Positions 47,629-58,984 are shown, counted from the first letter of the stretch. The stretch is 64,000 nt of DNA from Antilocapra americana (GCA_007570785.1 ML664199.1:20344597-20408596), one strand, 5' to 3'. Numbers and translations: made by a program. Notes: generated by a model not told the origin, from the letters alone.

Positions 47629-47821
47629 CAGAGGTTCCCCAGCCTTTGTGGCACCAGGAGTAGATTTCTTAGAAGACAGTTTTTCTATGGACCAGTGGTG
47701 AGGGTATGGTTTCAGGATGATTCAAGCACATTAAATTTATTATGCATTTTATTTCTATTATTATTATATCAGCTTCACCTCAGATCATCAGGCATTAGAT
47801 TCTGGAGGTTAGGGACTCCTA
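47629..47821. mobile_element. MER1-like hAT DNA transposon
   Basis: The start cagaggttccccagcctt, 'ggcaccaggagtagattt', 'agacagtttttctatggacc' and 'cctcagatcatcaggcatta' follow the MER1 (Charlie-derived) consensus, ending ttagggactccta. The 8-bp flanks caatacaa (47621-47628) and caatacag (47822-47829) match at 7 of 8. Non-autonomous, internally deleted. Confidence 0.85.
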
Positions 47822-47929
47822 CAATACAGGCCCTGTCTGACTAAAATGAAAGGCTATGAATGCTGATTTTTGAACCCTTAAATATGAAAAATATGTTATA
47901 ATGTTTGTTAGCATTTTGAATGCAGTCAG

Positions 47930-48270
47930 TTGTATTAGTTGAGAGAACCTGGGCAATGCATTCGTAAAAAGCAGGCCCTAATTTCAGGGGCATAAACATA
48001 ATAAGAGTTACTTGGGAACCCAGGCTGGCAAAGACTCTATCTTGAAGCCATCTTGTCAGGATGAGACAAGGGGTTCACGGCTGCAGATGCACAAGGCATG
48101 GAAGAAAAAAAAAGATTGTGAGAGACCACATACTGGCTCCCAAACTGGCTTACAAATGCTACAGCTTCTAAGTAACAAATCAAGCCACAGTATCGTGCCC
48201 ACCTTCAAAAGGACAAGGAGGTATAATGACCACTATTTAGAGGAAGGAAATGTTAAATATATTTAATACA
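47930..48270. other. Candidate unrecognised interspersed repeat
   Basis: Includes an 84-codon plus-strand frame (48012-48266) that is Lys- and Ser-rich without a domain. The wording 'ccatcttgtcaggatgagac' and 'ctatttagaggaaggaaatg' recalls a moderately diverged LTR-type repeat, but I cannot name it. Confidence 0.25.
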
Positions 48271-49140
48271 GCCTGTTAATATTCAGGAAAATGTATAGAC
48301 TTTAGTTTCCTCTTAGGAAAAGTAAAATTGTAATAAAGGGAAAAAAACACAATATCAAAGAAATTTCAGTAACTTCCTGTCCCCACAGAAGTAGGGGAAG
48401 CTAGCAATATTGTTAAAGAAAGCATCACGCTTTTATGACAGATCTCAACTTCAGTTTGTCAGTCAAAAGAATGACCTGAGTTGGACAGGGCAACTCTATA
48501 TATTTGCATATTCTCATTGTAATTGTTTTGAATTTTGAATGCTTGGGGACAATTCTAGTTTAGTCAAAATAAGGGTTTTTAAAAATTATTTATTGGTGTA
48601 TTACTCTTATTGGAGGACTCAGTGAGCAAGTTCATTATGTTTTATATGTAGAAACGCTTTCATTATTTTGCTAGTCAGTTAGTTTTACAGTGTTCAGAAG
48701 ACACAGAATTCTAGGTAGTTATCATCATCACATTCTTTTCTAAATTATAAGTTTTACTTTAAAAGTTCATCATTCAGGCTCTGCCCAGTGAACTGACTAG
48801 GCCAATCATATAAATGTCTATAGGACAGGACAGGTGAGTGGTACAGGGGGCAGGGCCTCTGAAAAGCTGGAGGGCAGGTGCCCTGTGTTAGGGGAGAAGG
48901 GCAACCACTTCATGGCGCCAGCCAGTTGTCCTCATGTGGAAATTATCACCATGGAGGAGTTCAGACCTGTGCAGCCACATTTTCCAATATTCTAGGAGAA
49001 GCGGGAGTAGTTTCAAACCTGGCAGTTCTGGGTGTTTAGGTAGACATGTTTATCTCCAGGCAGTAACAGCCGTGAGTTTACAATTAGTATAGAGAATGCA
49101 GGGTAGAAGGGCCACCACCGTAACCCTTTACCTAGTTAAT
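48271..49140. other. Unique DNA
   Basis: A somewhat GC-richer part at 48820-49020 precedes the CRE/MEF2 element. No gene is recognised. Confidence 0.45.
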
Positions 49141-49189
49141 CTGGCCTGACACTCAACGTCACTACTATTCATTCTCCACAGCTTGACAA

Positions 49190-49270
49190 AGCGCTATTTT
49201 GAAAACTCAAATTTCATGACGTCACTCCTATTTATAGCCACGCAAGGGCTCCCTGCTCTGTAGGAGCAAA
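49190..49270 (+). promoter_or_regulatory. Palindromic CRE next to a MEF2/TATA-like box
   Basis: A perfect CRE palindrome TGACGTCA (49217-49224) lies 3 bases before CTATTTATAG (49228-49237), which fits the MEF2 consensus and can also act as a weak TATA element. CRE is bound by CREB/ATF or AP-1 type factors. A start site about 25-30 bases downstream is conceivable but not shown; no coding frame follows. Confidence 0.4.
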
Positions 49271-49454
49271 GACGAACACTTACTGTACCACATGGTTTTC
49301 ATGGCCTGAGTTCTGCCTTCCACCCCAGCTTCATCTTTGACTTCTCTCCCTGTTCAGTTTTCCAAATATTTTCTCCTTTTTGCTTAATATCATTCCTGGA
49401 TACTTCTAATTGCCAGCCTATCCCTCTATTAGACGCCCAGTTAGCAGCCATGCC

Positions 49455-49510
49455 TCCTTCATATCACATACCCACCATCACATCCTTCATATCACATACC
49501 CACCATCACA
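49455..49510. repeat. Perfect tandem duplication of a 28-bp unit
   Basis: Two identical 28-base copies (49455-49482 and 49483-49510), starting tccttcatatcacatac, followed by a partial third (tcctt). Lack of divergence suggests a recent slippage event. Confidence 0.95.
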
Positions 49511-49629
49511 TCCTTACAGAGTTCTTCCTGGATGCAGTCTCATACTGGTGCCCACTGAACACTCTCACACACCTGTGTACTTTTCCCTTCCTAACCACTT
49601 ATTACAATCTGACTTCATTAAGGTATCCC

Positions 49630-49745
49630 ATTAGTCTGTGCGCACTGGGAGATAAGAAATGTGTGTCTAGTTCACCATTAGCAATGCAGTGCCTAGCACA
49701 GTGCCTAGTAAATAGTGAGCCTGTGCTAAATAATTGATGAATGGA
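49630..49745 (+). mobile_element. L2 LINE 3' end, sense
   Basis: 'actgggagataagaaatgtg', 'gcagtgcctagcacagtgcc' and 'gctaaataattgatgaatgg' match the L2 3' end. Confidence 0.8.
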
Positions 49746-51767
49746 AGAGCAATTGAGCTGCAGTGGGAATGCTGTGGGTCTCGTTGGCTTTTATAGATGA
49801 TTTTGCCCCTGTGTCTACAATGAAATAAAGACAGCAGAGAATATTTAGAAGGTAAAAGTTAAAGCATCATTTGGATACAAGGAGAGAGATCCTTTTGGAA
49901 AATTTCTTACCTTTGGGAAGATTTTATTTGTTGTTCTGATTAAAGGTCATAAAACAAGGGGAATTTTTCTAGAGAGTTGAATTTGGATTAATGTAGAAAT
50001 AACCTTAAGACTAAGAGTGTCATGTTTTCACTGTTAATAATAAATATATCATTCAACATGTAACAGTAGATTTTGAAAAGAAATGAACATCCTGCAGCAT
50101 TAAGGCATTATTTGTTTAGAATTGTATTCATTTATTTTGCACTAAGCCACCTTCCAGGATGCCCTAATGGACCATGCAGCAGTAAACATTTAGACTTGAA
50201 TAGGCACTCTCCCGTCTGACTCTCTTTCCTTCATCTTTTCCGTGTTGGAGTCTGACACTTTATTCGCTTTCTCATTTGAATACCTCCATCAATCAAGTTT
50301 GGGAGCTCCATTCTTTCTCTTCCTCGAGGCCTTCATATGAAGAATCACACTCAGTTCTACTTACAGGCACATTTCAGAGGGTGAAAGCATGGACTCTTTA
50401 TGCTCTGGTTGGAAAAAGAAGCAGGCACTTCATGAATACCAGCGGCAATTTTCCAATGAGAAGAATCTTCTTGATACTTTAGAAAAGAAGCTTTCAGATA
50501 CAAGTTCTCCAGGTTTCAACAACTTGCTACTCCTTTATTAAAAAAAAAAAAAACAGTTTTAAAATCTTTACTGTGTTATAGATTAGGAACACTGATATTT
50601 CAAACATTAAAATGTCATTTGGGATCCTCTTTGAACATTGTGTCTTCAGCATGTAGCTCTAAGGCCTGTTATAATTTAGAAAAATAAGATCATCATGTAC
50701 TTTATTCTGCTAAACAGTTTGAAAGCTTTCAAGTTGAGTCCTTAGGAAGTTATTTTCCCTCTTAATAGACAATTTAGTAAAAGAAGGTGGAAAAAGAATA
50801 GGAAACTGTCAGCTCTATTGATGGTCTTTAATTCATATCTATAGGTTCTAAATTAACTTTTAATGATTGTCCTTACAGCTAAAGAAAAACTAAAGTCGTC
50901 ATTTCTATTCAGACGGACTATACGGTGAGAAGATGTTTACTGTCTCATAGTATCTCTTTCAAAGAATGATTGAAAAGAAAAATTGTCATTAGAATTTTCA
51001 CTGGTACTTTGAAAATTCTTTTTCACTTATAAAAGCCATATTTGAAGAGTAAGTAAGGTGCAGGTACCTCACATTAATAAATAAGTAATCATCATATTTC
51101 AGGATTATGCTACAGACACCAACTTTAGATTTGCATTTTCTGTGACAGTGAAGGATTTGCATACCCACCCAGTGCTTTCTCAGAGCACAACTTACAGCAC
51201 ATGCCAATCACCTGGACGGGAAAAGACTGTGATTAGTGACCATGCAAAAAAAGAGAGAACTCTAAAGGAGTTAAGCTCATAGTTTTGATCTCATTTTTAC
51301 AGCATTTATTCCCAAACCAAAATGTTGACCACCAGTGGAGCAGGCCATCTGCTTGCCTCTTACTAACTGAAATAGTGACTTTAGCTCTGAATCAAGCAGG
51401 GTCATATTTTTCCAGTTACAAAATTGTGTATGCTAGATTCTCCAGTACTAGAAACTGTTATCAGCTCCTTTCCAACACCCAAATGGAATGATCTCAGCGC
51501 TACTTGACATTAATAGAAGAGAGAGGAAAACCTTTGAAGCGGCAGAAAAACATCAATGCCAAGTTCCCAACCCATTTTATAGAGAAACCAACAAAAGATT
51601 GAACTCGTTCCTCTCCCACGTCATGCAATTCTGTCTTCAGATGGAGAAGCTGAGGCAACATGAATTGCTTTCATTGACATCGCCTGCATCAGTGGAGCAA
51701 CCATTGGCACTCAGGAACTTCCCAGGCACACAGACATTAACACACATCCACCCTCTGCTTCTGTGTG
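49746..51767. other. Unique DNA
   Basis: No gene or repeat family is recognised. A 102-codon frame at 51488-51796 reads into the following BovB and is not a gene. An A run is at 50540-50553. Confidence 0.45.
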
Positions 51768-51972
51768 TTGTTGTTCAGTCGCTCAGACATGTCTGACTCT
51801 TTTTGACCCCGTGGACTGTAGTCCACCAGGCTTCCGGGTCCTTCACCATCTCCCAGAGTTTGCTCAAACTCATATCCATTGAGTCAGTGATGCCATCCAA
51901 ACATCTTGTCCTCTGTCGTCCCCTTCCGCTTCTGCCTTCTGCCTTTCCCAGCATCAGGGTCTTTTCCAATGA
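51768..51972 (-). mobile_element. BovB LINE 3' end, antisense, short
   Basis: The blocks 'gttgttcagtcgctcagaca', 'gactgtagtccaccaggctt', 'gagtcagtgatgccatccaa' and 'cccagcatcagggtctttt' are the complement of the BovB 3' UTR. At its truncated end atcagggtctttt (51953-51965) recurs at 51985-51997. Confidence 0.9.
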
Positions 51973-51997
51973 CGGTGTTTTCCAATCAGGGTCTTTT

Positions 51998-52560
51998 CTG
52001 TATAAGCAGGCTTATAATTTCACCTACTTCAGTTCTGTGTCAGGTTCTTACTTCTCTCTGTGTAGCTATACTTTATTACAAACTAATGAAACCATATTTT
52101 ACTAAAAGCCTCTAAGGTAAAACTCAGTTGACTGATTTTTAAAATTTTGTTTATTTTCTCCTGGTCATACAGGACAGAATTTTTAAAACTCTGGTTTCAA
52201 ATATTATTTCAGAATGAAGTAAGTCAGGTAGAGAAACATAAATATTGTATACTGATGCATATATGTAACATCTAGAAAGATGGAACTGATGAATTTATTT
52301 TCAGGGAAAATAAATAGAGAAGAGACCTATGGATGTGGGGAAAGATAAGGAGGGAGCCACTGGACTGCCAGGGAAATCTCTGATTTTTTTGTTTTGTTTT
52401 GTTTTTACTGTCTTTGCACTTTTGGTTCTAGTTTAGGTCCAGAGACTGATCTTACTTTAGATAACTTATTTCTAAAACATGATGATGTTTTAAATTTTTT
52501 CTGTCAGTTTAATTCTACTACATTTCAGAAACAGGAATCAAATTTTATATTATCTTCATC
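51998..52560. other. Unique DNA
   Basis: Nothing recognised. Confidence 0.45.
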
Positions 52561-52568
52561 TAAGCTGA

Positions 52569-52772
52569 GGGCAGGCCTCCCTTGTGGCTCAGCTAGTAAA
52601 AAATCCACCTGCAATGCAGAAGACCTGGGTTCAATCCCTGGGTTGGGAAGATCCCCTGGAGAAGGGAAAGGCTACTATCCACTCCAGTATTCTGGCCTGG
52701 AGAGTTCCAGGGACTGTATAGTCCAGGGGTCACAAAGGGTCTGACACGACTAAGCGACTTTCACTTTCACTT
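52569..52772 (+). mobile_element. Bov-tA SINE, sense
   Basis: Head 'gcctcccttgtggctcagct', B-box gggttcaatccc and tail gcgactttcactttcac. Flanked by taagctga at 52561-52568 and 52773-52780. Confidence 0.93.
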
Positions 52773-52799
52773 TAAGCTGAAGTCAAAGGTTTCTGTGAT

Positions 52800-52816
52800 T
52801 AAAAAAAAAAAAAAAC
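52800..52816. repeat. Poly-A tract
   Basis: A run of about 16 A. Confidence 0.9.
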
Positions 52817-52925
52817 GAATATCATTTTTCTCTACATGAAAACTTCTGATCTCAGTTCATTTCATAGCTACCACACATATATACATACATGATTTTTATA
52901 TTGAAAGAATATTTTTGCCACTTTA

Positions 52926-53335
52926 TTTTTTTTTAATTGAAGAATAATTGCTTTACAGAATTTTGTGGTTTTCTGTCAAACATTGACAAGAATCAGCCAT
53001 AGGTACCCCGTCCCCTCCTTTTCAAACCTCCCTCCCATCTCCCTCCACATCCCACCCTTTTAGATTGTCACAGAGCTCCTGTTGAGTTCCCTGAGTCATA
53101 CAGCAAATTCCCGTTGGCTATCTGTTTTACATATGGTAATGTAAATTTCCATGTTACTCTCTCCATACATCTCACATCCTTCCTCCCCTCCTCCCATGTC
53201 CCTAGATCTGTTCTCTATGTGTGTTTCCCCATTGCTGCCCTGAAAATAAATTCATCAGTACCATCTTTCTAGATTCCATATAGATGCATCTGTATACAAC
53301 ATTTATATTTCTTTCTGACTTACTTCACTCTGAAA
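52926..53335 (-). mobile_element. L1 3' UTR, antisense
   Basis: The T-rich start, 'gaagaataattgctttacag', 'attgacaagaatcagccata', 'gagttccctgagtcatacag', 'ccatgttactctctccatac' and 'gacttacttcactctg' are the complement of an artiodactyl L1 3' end. Confidence 0.88.
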
Positions 53336-54289
53336 GAATATTTGAAACCAGATTTTTAAAAATTCTGTCCCCATTATTAAAAGTAATAACTGATTTCCAT
53401 TTCCCCTCATTTTGATGCTATTTGCACTAGAATTTAAGTGGCATTAAATTCTACTTGCAGTTAATTCTAATGGTATACTATGTTCTGAGGGCTAAATATT
53501 GATCCCTGCATGATGGAAATAGTATTCAGAGACAAAAATAAAGAAAAAATGTGTTTAATTGTTAGACCACACCCTACAGCTAGCTCAGAAGTACGTATCA
53601 CTATTTACAAAGGAAAATGAAAAAGGGAGTATAAAAATCTTAGTAATACTTATAACTGGGAAAGAAGTTAAGTTCAGGGCATACAGATGATAGACCAATT
53701 ATACCACCTTTTTATTCAAAGAACACCACACTTTATTAGTTGACAGACAGTCTGCAAAGTTTAGCTGTAGTTTCAGAATCAATCATGCTAATTTTGATAT
53801 ATATCTGGGTATGTATAGCATACTTCTACCTAGAAATCTCTTATTCTTAACAGTCTATCTTCAAATCCAAGTTTCAGAATAGTTGTCATCCATTCTTTTT
53901 TAAAGAAGCAATTCATTATGATTAAATTTTATTGAACCATTTAGAGAAAAGTTTCTGAAATGCAGAAAGTAGAACAAACTTGGGTTTCCTGCCTTTGAGT
54001 TCATACAATTAGTCCAGAAACCAGATCTTAAATGGCACAAGGCGATTTTCATAGTTTAAAGAGAGAAGAGAGTAATCTGGTTTATCATGTTCTTATCTTT
54101 CAGAAACGTGAGGACCTCTGTGAATGCAACAATAATCATAAAATTAGGAACAAAAGAATCAGATGGAACAAAGCCTTTTTTTTCCTTTTTTCTCCTTTCT
54201 TTTTTAGGATTCTAAATCACATACAAAACATTTGTTCTGCTCCAGCTCTTTGTGAACTAATTGGCTCTCCTGGAGGGATAGGTAATTGT
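53336..54289. other. Unique AT-rich DNA
   Basis: Nothing recognised; a T-rich tract lies near 54175-54205. Confidence 0.45.
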
Positions 54290-54780
54290 ACCTGACTACA
54301 GAAGCTGTCCCGAAGCTCCCTTGGAAAGCTCCAGTAAGCTTCTAGTGTTAGCAGCCATCAAGGATTTCACAGGTCAGGCATCGGATCGATACAGCTAAAA
54401 GCAGCAGGGACTGTAATGTCGACAGCAGGTTTCAGAAAGCGCTGCAAGTGCCAGTTTGTTCCTCTTCATGCAGAAGCTCAAGACAGCTTAATTAACCCTT
54501 AGAAAATACAATTTATCCAGAGGCTCGGCAGGTCCCTACCAGGCCTTATTGGTGAACTGATAGGAGAGATACTATAGCTGGCAGCGCTGAATTCCCATTT
54601 CCCCCTTTAATGCTGTTTCAGTTAGGATGCAAAGAAAACATGATTTTCGGTGGATGTGTTCATCCTGTCCTGAAGAGCCTGCAATAGGAGGCAGCTTTAG
54701 AGGGGGGTTGTTAGAACTCACATGTGACTTCAGCAGGAGCGAGGCTGGCCTGGGCATTGATCATCCGAGTCCTGGGGCGA
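54290..54780. promoter_or_regulatory. Candidate conserved noncoding sequence
   Basis: Repeat-free and GC-richer than its surroundings, with retained CpGs (for example at 54384-54390 and 54418-54421) and a palindromic TTAATTAA (54488-54495). No coding frame is credible. The combination suggests constrained regulatory DNA, but comparison with other mammals is needed. Confidence 0.3.
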
Positions 54781-54788
54781 GGCAGTGG

Positions 54789-54902
54789 GGTGTGTGTGTG
54801 TGCATGTGTATGTGTGTACGTGGGTGTGTGTGAACTGGATGTGTGTGTGAGGGAAAATAAGATGTGTGAGGCGTGTGTGTGTGAGTGTGTGAGAGAGAGA
54901 AG
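54789..54902. repeat. TG-rich low-complexity tract
   Basis: Interrupted TG repeats ending in a GA run. Overlapping frames on both strands here are artefacts of the repeat. Confidence 0.92.
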
Positions 54903-55132
54903 GGGAAAGAGATAGGGGGAGCAAAAGCATTTTGTACTTTTTCACTGATGTAAATGCGTCCATGAACTTATTTAAAGATATCCTCTTATTCATTGTCTAT
55001 TTTTCATGTCTGTAGTATATAGCCAAGATAAAACAAGTCAGAAAATATTTTATATCCCCCCAAATATTTTACTTGAGAAGACAAAACACCAGCTGGGGTG
55101 ATGGAGGAAGAAGTTAATTTGTCCTATATATG
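54903..55132. other. Unique DNA
   Basis: Nothing recognised. Confidence 0.45.
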
Positions 55133-55133
55133 T

Positions 55134-55338
55134 GCTGCAGTCCATGGGGTCGCTAAGAGTCGGACACGACTGAGTGACTTCACTTTCACTTTTCACTTTC
55201 ATGCATTGGAGGAGGAAATGGCAACCCACTCCAGAGTTCTCGCCTGGAGAATCCCAGGGACAGGGAGCCTGGTGGGCTGGCGTCTCTGGGGTCACGCAGA
55301 GTTGGACACGACTGAACCGACTTAGCAGCAGCAGCAGC
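55134..55338 (+). mobile_element. Bov-A2 SINE, sense, 5'-truncated
   Basis: A partial first unit ('gctgcagtccatggggtcgc', 'gactgagtgacttcac') is joined through 'ttggaggaggaaatggcaac' to a second unit ('ggcgtctctggggtcacgca') ending in an (AGC)n tail, the usual Bov-A2 layout. Confidence 0.92.
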
Positions 55339-55970
55339 GTATTATAGTCAAACCCTCATCTCCAGAGTTGCCTACTGTGCCACAGGTCTTTTCCCCTAGT
55401 ACAGTGCTTCCATGCTAAGGCAAGCAGCCGAAGAGACATAAATGAAGGTAACCAAATACAGAAAATATTTAAAGTTAGTGGGGCTTGAGGAATTGTGGCC
55501 ACATGAATGGTCTGGTGCGGTTCATTTAAATTAATTGTATCTACTTATATTCGCATTCACATTCACATTCACATTAGCTACATTTTAAAAATTTGTATCA
55601 TTTCAATTAATTCCTTTAAAAGTATTTTCCTGGGTTTATATCTGTGGTCATTAGTGAGAGTTCATGGCATTCAGGTTCCAGAACAGCGAACCCTTGCAGG
55701 GATACAGCGCAGATAGATGCCATCTCCCTTCTGCTGGCTCATTTCCACTTATGATCAGATGCAAAGTAGATTGAAGTGGAAGAAATAAATCTAAATACAG
55801 ATTAAATGTGCATAGGATCAAGCATGATTTCTTTAAAATAATTTATAACAAATGTAACACACACAGAGCAAAAACAATCCTATTCGATGACAGGAGAGAA
55901 TCCAGTACTCTTCACCCATCACCAGTCTTTCTCCCCAGAGTGGCAGCATGTAACCACTCATGTTTCTGGC
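55339..55970. other. Unique DNA
   Basis: A short ttcaca/attcac iteration lies at about 55551-55575. No gene is recognised. Confidence 0.45.
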
Positions 55971-55986
55971 TTTTCTATAGGTTCTT

Positions 55987-56195
55987 GCTGTTGTTGTTTT
56001 AGTTGCTAAATCATGTCCAACTCTTTGCGACCTCATGGACTGTAGCCCGCCAGGCTCCTCTGTCTGTGGAATTTCCCAGGCAAGAATACCGGAGTGGGTT
56101 GCCTGTTTTTTCTCCAGGGGAACTTCCTGACGGAGATGTTGAACCTGAGTTCTGTTTGGCAGCCAGATTCTTTACCACTGGTCTACCTGGGGAGC
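55987..56195 (-). mobile_element. Bov-tA SINE, antisense
   Basis: Starts in 'gctgttgttgttttagttgc', contains 'gtagcccgccaggctcctct' and ends 'accactggtctacctgggga'. The flanks ttttctataggt (55971-55982) and tttttataggt (56197-56207) are a one-base-different duplication. Confidence 0.92.
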
Positions 56196-56211
56196 CTTTT
56201 TATAGGTACCA

Positions 56212-56762
56212 GTGTGTATTTATTCAACAAATACATACTGAACAGTTACTATGTGCGAGGTAACTTTTTAGACCTAGATGAAAAGGCAACTGAAAGAAAA
56301 GAAGAAAGAAACAGGGACTTACATCAAAGAGTTTATTTAGTAAGGTGGTTTATTTGTTGAGTAGACAAAAGATAGCCAAACAAAAACATACACATAATAT
56401 GTCAGGAAGTGACTATAAAGAAGCATGGAGCAGGGTAAGAAGTTGGGAGTTTCTATCGTTATCATCCCTTATAGCATTAGTTGGGGAAGTTATCTCAAAA
56501 AGGTAACACTGAGGAAAATTAGGGGGTGAAAAAATAAAGAATAGTGTTCCATGTAGGTACCTGGGGGAAGAGCTGTCCAGGCAAAGGCAGCATGTGCAAA
56601 GGCCCTGAGGTTGAAGTGTGCTTGTCCTGACCACAGATGAGCAAGAAAGATATTGTGGTTGAAGCAGATTATGCTTGGGAGAAAAAAAGCAGGACTTTTG
56701 GTCATGGGTATAGTCAAGAGCCAGCTCATGTAAGGCCTGACAGGTCTTTCCAAGCATTGCAC
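56212..56762 (-). mobile_element. L2 LINE, antisense
   Basis: 'tattcaacaaatacatactg', 'atcatgtcaggaagtgact'-type centre, 'gggaagagctgtccaggcaa', 'catgtgcaaaggccctgagg' and 'ccagctcatgtaaggcctga' follow the reverse complement of the L2 3' region. Open frames on the minus strand here (56413-56823) belong to this relic. Confidence 0.85.
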
Positions 56763-56838
56763 TGCTAGTAAGAGCAGAGCTGGGACTTGAACACAGGAAT
56801 AACTGTGTGTACCTAACCACCATGCTGTACTGACCCCC
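56763..56838 (-). mobile_element. MIR fragment, antisense
   Basis: 'ctagtaagagcagagctggg', 'acttgaacacagg' and 'aaccaccatgctgtactg' match the end of the reverse MIR consensus. Confidence 0.65.
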
Positions 56839-56901
56839 TCAAACTAGAATTTTGTTTCACGTGTGATCAAAAGGGAGTCATCTATGCTGTATCCCTTTTG
56901 T

Positions 56902-57128
56902 CTGCATGCCTGCATGCTAAGTTGGTTCAGTCATGTCCGACTCTGTGCCTATGGACTGCAGCCTGCCAGACTCCTCTGTGAATGGGAGTCTCCAGGCAAG
57001 AATACTACAGTGAGTTGCTGTGTGCTCCTCCAGGGGATCTTCCCAACCCAGGGATCGAACCCCATCTTTCTGAAGTCTCCTCCATTGGCAGGTGGGTTCT
57101 TTACCACTAGCCCCGTAGTGGAAGCCCC
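56902..57128 (-). mobile_element. Bov-tA SINE, antisense
   Basis: 'catgctaagttggttcagtc', 'gactgcagcctgccagactc', 'cccagggatcgaacccc' and 'taccactagccccgtagtgg'. The flanks tcccttttgt (56892-56901) and tcccttctgt (57129-57138) match at 9 of 10. Confidence 0.93.
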
Positions 57129-57138
57129 TCCCTTCTGT

Positions 57139-57915
57139 ACCCATGGTCTCATTCTGGTTCATCAGGAGTTGATTGCAATTCTAAATTAACAAACTTATTA
57201 ACTGATCAGCAATGACATCTCCACCTGAAAACAGACATCCATGTCTTCTAGCTGTATGTTAGGAGAAGTGACAGAAGCTTTATCAAGAATTACATATGTC
57301 TTCCAATAAGACTTCCAAAAGGCTGAATACAGACCCAGTCCTTGACTAGTGACACTGAAAAGGACCACAGAGGTTAACCAGTCAACCCTCTTCATTCTAT
57401 AAACAAGGGGGGAGAAAAGGCCTAGAGTGATTGTTTTCTTTTCAAATTCAGAAAAGTAAACCACCACGGAGATGATCACTGATCTAGTAGCTAGATTTTC
57501 TACCTCAGTGTCTCGGATGGCCCCTTTTCATCCTCTCTTGTCTTTCTGACTAGCTCTGCCCCAGTCTGCTCCTCCAGCTTCCAGTTTCTGATAGTACTAA
57601 AAATTCACACTATGAATTTTTAAAATTCTTATGGCAGGATATAAGAAAAAGAGGAGGCATGAAATCCCTCAAGCTCATTTTCATTGTACTGTCCTTCTCT
57701 TCAAACTGCTCACTGAAGCACCTAGAAAACAAAAGGATAACATATATTTGTGAATTTCACTTTCTTTCTACACCCTTGTGCTGTGAAGTTCAGCAAAATG
57801 GCTGAAGAGTGAACGATGGGAGGGTTGGGGTTGGGGGAGGAGGTGAGGCAGGGAGGGCTGGAAGCATAGCATAAACTCACTCATCAGATGACCTGTGATG
57901 TGATTTTTTTTTGCC
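57139..57915. other. Unique DNA
   Basis: Contains a G-rich stretch at about 57818-57862 (ggttgggggaggaggtgagg type). No gene is recognised. Confidence 0.45.
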
Positions 57916-57917
57916 AC

Positions 57918-58040
57918 GTGATGTGATTTTGAGCAGGTCTCTTAATGGATATTAAGCCCTAGATTCCTCTTGTGCAAACTGAGAGCTTGAATAGATAATC
58001 TCAAAGTTCCTGTCAGCATTAAATGAGATTTTAAATTCAT
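57918..58040 (+). mobile_element. MIR-family SINE, sense
   Basis: 'gattttgagcaggtctctta', 'gcaaactgagagcttgaata' and 'gataatctcaaagttcctgt' follow the sense MIR/MIR3 core. Confidence 0.6.
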
Positions 58041-58984
58041 GCCATCAAAGGACCAGCACCTAGCTGTCACAACTTGTCCCCAAAAGCCACACACCATTCT
58101 TCTACTGCTGAGATTTCTGTACATTTCATATAACTACCATTCAAATGTGGCATGCACTCCTAATTAGCACTTTATTAAAGCTCAGCTCGGGTGTCTGTAG
58201 TCCATTTTTCAAGATGACTTAAAAGAAATCAGAATTTGTATGCTATTCATTCCCTCTAAAAAGCATATTTTCAAGATGTATTTAGGCAATAGTGCTTTTC
58301 CAAAGCATAATTGTATCCTAATGTAAAAACTGCAAATATATTTCTTTTTTCCATGTTTGGCAAATCCTTAAATGACCTCACATTTTAGCATCATTATATA
58401 ATACACAAAGGAAGACGCATTTTATGTGAACTTATACACATAAATAGGATTTTAAAAAATTCTTGACACATTACCGTATGCTCCATCCTTTTTATGGATT
58501 ATGAAAGAACAGAAGACTAATATACTAACTGAAGTTTAAGAATTTCTCAACATCATCTGAATTTCTATGGCATTTACTCCATTTCATGACACATTTAAAT
58601 GTCAGTCCGTTAACAGGGTCCTCAAAGTGTTTATATGTTGACTGCATTTGAACAAGACTTTTTATATTTTCTTTTTGCAACCAATCAATGCTACTGTGTC
58701 TGAATCACAAAGATGAGAGACCATCAGGTTTATTGACAGATGTTGCACGTTCATATTACAGTTATTGCAATGTTTTCATGATCAAAGTGGAAATAACAGA
58801 ATTAGCAAATACATCTGTTTGTTTAATGACATTCCCAACATAGCTTTTGTGCTCTAAGAACTATTTAAAGTATCATGATACCATCTAAACTAGCCAGCCA
58901 TATCTTTCTTCAGTTTTTACCTGGCTTCATATTTCTTCATAAGCTTATCATTATCTGAAATGATGCTATAAATACATATCCATA
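58041..58984. other. Unique AT-rich DNA
   Basis: No gene or repeat is recognised; the absence of transposons over 0.9 kb may reflect constraint. Confidence 0.4.

Noticed and set aside
48012..48266. 84-codon plus-strand frame
   Set aside because: Low-information Lys/Ser-rich composition inside a probable interspersed repeat.
49455..49510. Repeat-spacer pattern as a CRISPR array
   Set aside because: It is a simple head-to-tail 28-bp duplication without spacers, in a vertebrate genome.
51488..51796. 102-codon plus-strand frame
   Set aside because: Its last codons lie in an antisense BovB 3' UTR, so it cannot be an ancestral gene as read.
51768..51997. Recent tandem duplication at the BovB truncated end
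   Set aside because: The repeated atcagggtctttt word is short and may be microhomology at the 5' junction rather than a separate event.
54627..54993. Overlapping Cys/Val-rich and Thr/His-rich frames on both strands
   Set aside because: They are translations of a TG-rich low-complexity tract.
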